Origin: Bacteroidota bacterium
GTDB lineage: Bacteria; Bacteroidota; Bacteroidia; Flavobacteriales_D; Crocinitomicaceae
Reading direction: 5' to 3'
Length of the DNA stretch: 6,277 bases
Assembly (NCBI GenBank): GCA_006226555.1
Contig: SBGS01000028.1
Location: 1 to 6,277 of the forward strand
Under the pieces are notes generated by a model. The model saw only the letters and a program-made list of their open reading frames with translations. It had not been told where the DNA came from and did not search any database. A program made the position numbers and the translations under genes. Every line of letters starts with the position of its first letter. The first letter of the stretch is position 1. Below are positions 6,120-6,277 of this stretch, piece by piece.

Positions 6120-6277
6120 ATGATCTCTAATCTTCTTAAATCCATTTTGGGTGACAAATCTTCAAAGGATAGAAAAGTATATCAACCCATTATCGATAAA
6201 GCAAATGGATATTACACACAACTGCAATCTCTCTCAGACGATCAGTTAAGAGCCAAAACTGCTGAATTCAGAAAGAT
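6120..6277 (+). CDS. secA: Preprotein translocase ATPase SecA, N-terminal fragment
   Basis: The ATG at 6120-6122 opens a frame of 52 codons that runs off the right edge. SecA is the cytoplasmic motor that drives unfolded preproteins through SecYEG. The visible part is the SecA N-terminal segment: an amphipathic start (MISNLLKSILGDKSSKDRK) followed by YQPIIDKAN and the characteristic LSDDQLRAKTAEFR (38-51), which matches the L-S-x-x-x-L-R-x-K-T-x-E-F motif before the first nucleotide-binding domain. The variable lysine-rich stretch before Q-P-I-(I/V)-D is common in Bacteroidota SecA. None of the Walker motifs are in the window, so completeness cannot be judged. It is transcribed away from guaA, and no Shine-Dalgarno sequence precedes it. 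Identification is based on the N-terminal motif only. Confidence 0.9.
   Translation, partial: MISNLLKSILGDKSSKDRKVYQPIIDKANGYYTQLQSLSDDQLRAKTAEFRK

Overview
The window looks like a chromosomal segment of a member of the Bacteroidota, most likely a marine or aquatic Flavobacteriales-type bacterium. This rests on low GC content, the absence of Shine-Dalgarno sequences before every start, two exact matches to the Bacteroidota -7 promoter element TAnnTTTG, and protein styles typical of the phylum: a cysteine-rich secreted P-domain repeat protein and a LysM/periplasmic-binding fusion protein. The genus cannot be named from the sequence alone.

Layout, right to left, because all complete genes lie on the minus strand. 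At the right edge, the first 52 codons of secA (plus strand, from 6120) are divided by a 166-bp divergent promoter region from guaA (GMP synthase, 5953-4421). After 45 bp comes a 604-residue exported protein with three LysM domains and a type-1 periplasmic-binding fold (4375-2561). It overlaps by 14 bp with hemF (aerobic coproporphyrinogen III oxidase, 2574-1678). A 191-bp intergenic gap follows. Then come a small exported coiled-coil protein of unknown function (1486-1082) and, 23 bp later, the first 352 codons of a large secreted protein (1058 to the left edge). That protein has a signal peptide, a proprotein-convertase P-domain and the start of a tandem array of cysteine-rich modules of about 99 residues. 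It is open to the left edge, so its C-terminus, where a type IX secretion sorting domain might lie, is not visible.

Functionally this is mostly housekeeping: purine synthesis (guaA), heme synthesis (hemF), the Sec ATPase (secA) and a cell-wall-associated LysM protein. The left third is accessory and surface or secretion related. guaA, the LysM gene and hemF probably form one transcription group, with an additional promoter in front of the LysM gene. The left pair may be a second short operon.

I found no mobile element, CRISPR array, tRNA, rRNA or clearly new system. The most unusual signals are two TAnnTTTG boxes placed exactly 4 nt before the ATG of guaA and of the LysM gene, which predicts leaderless or near-leaderless mRNAs; a 10-bp inverted repeat in the guaA/secA divergent region that overlaps the guaA box; and the P-domain repeat protein.
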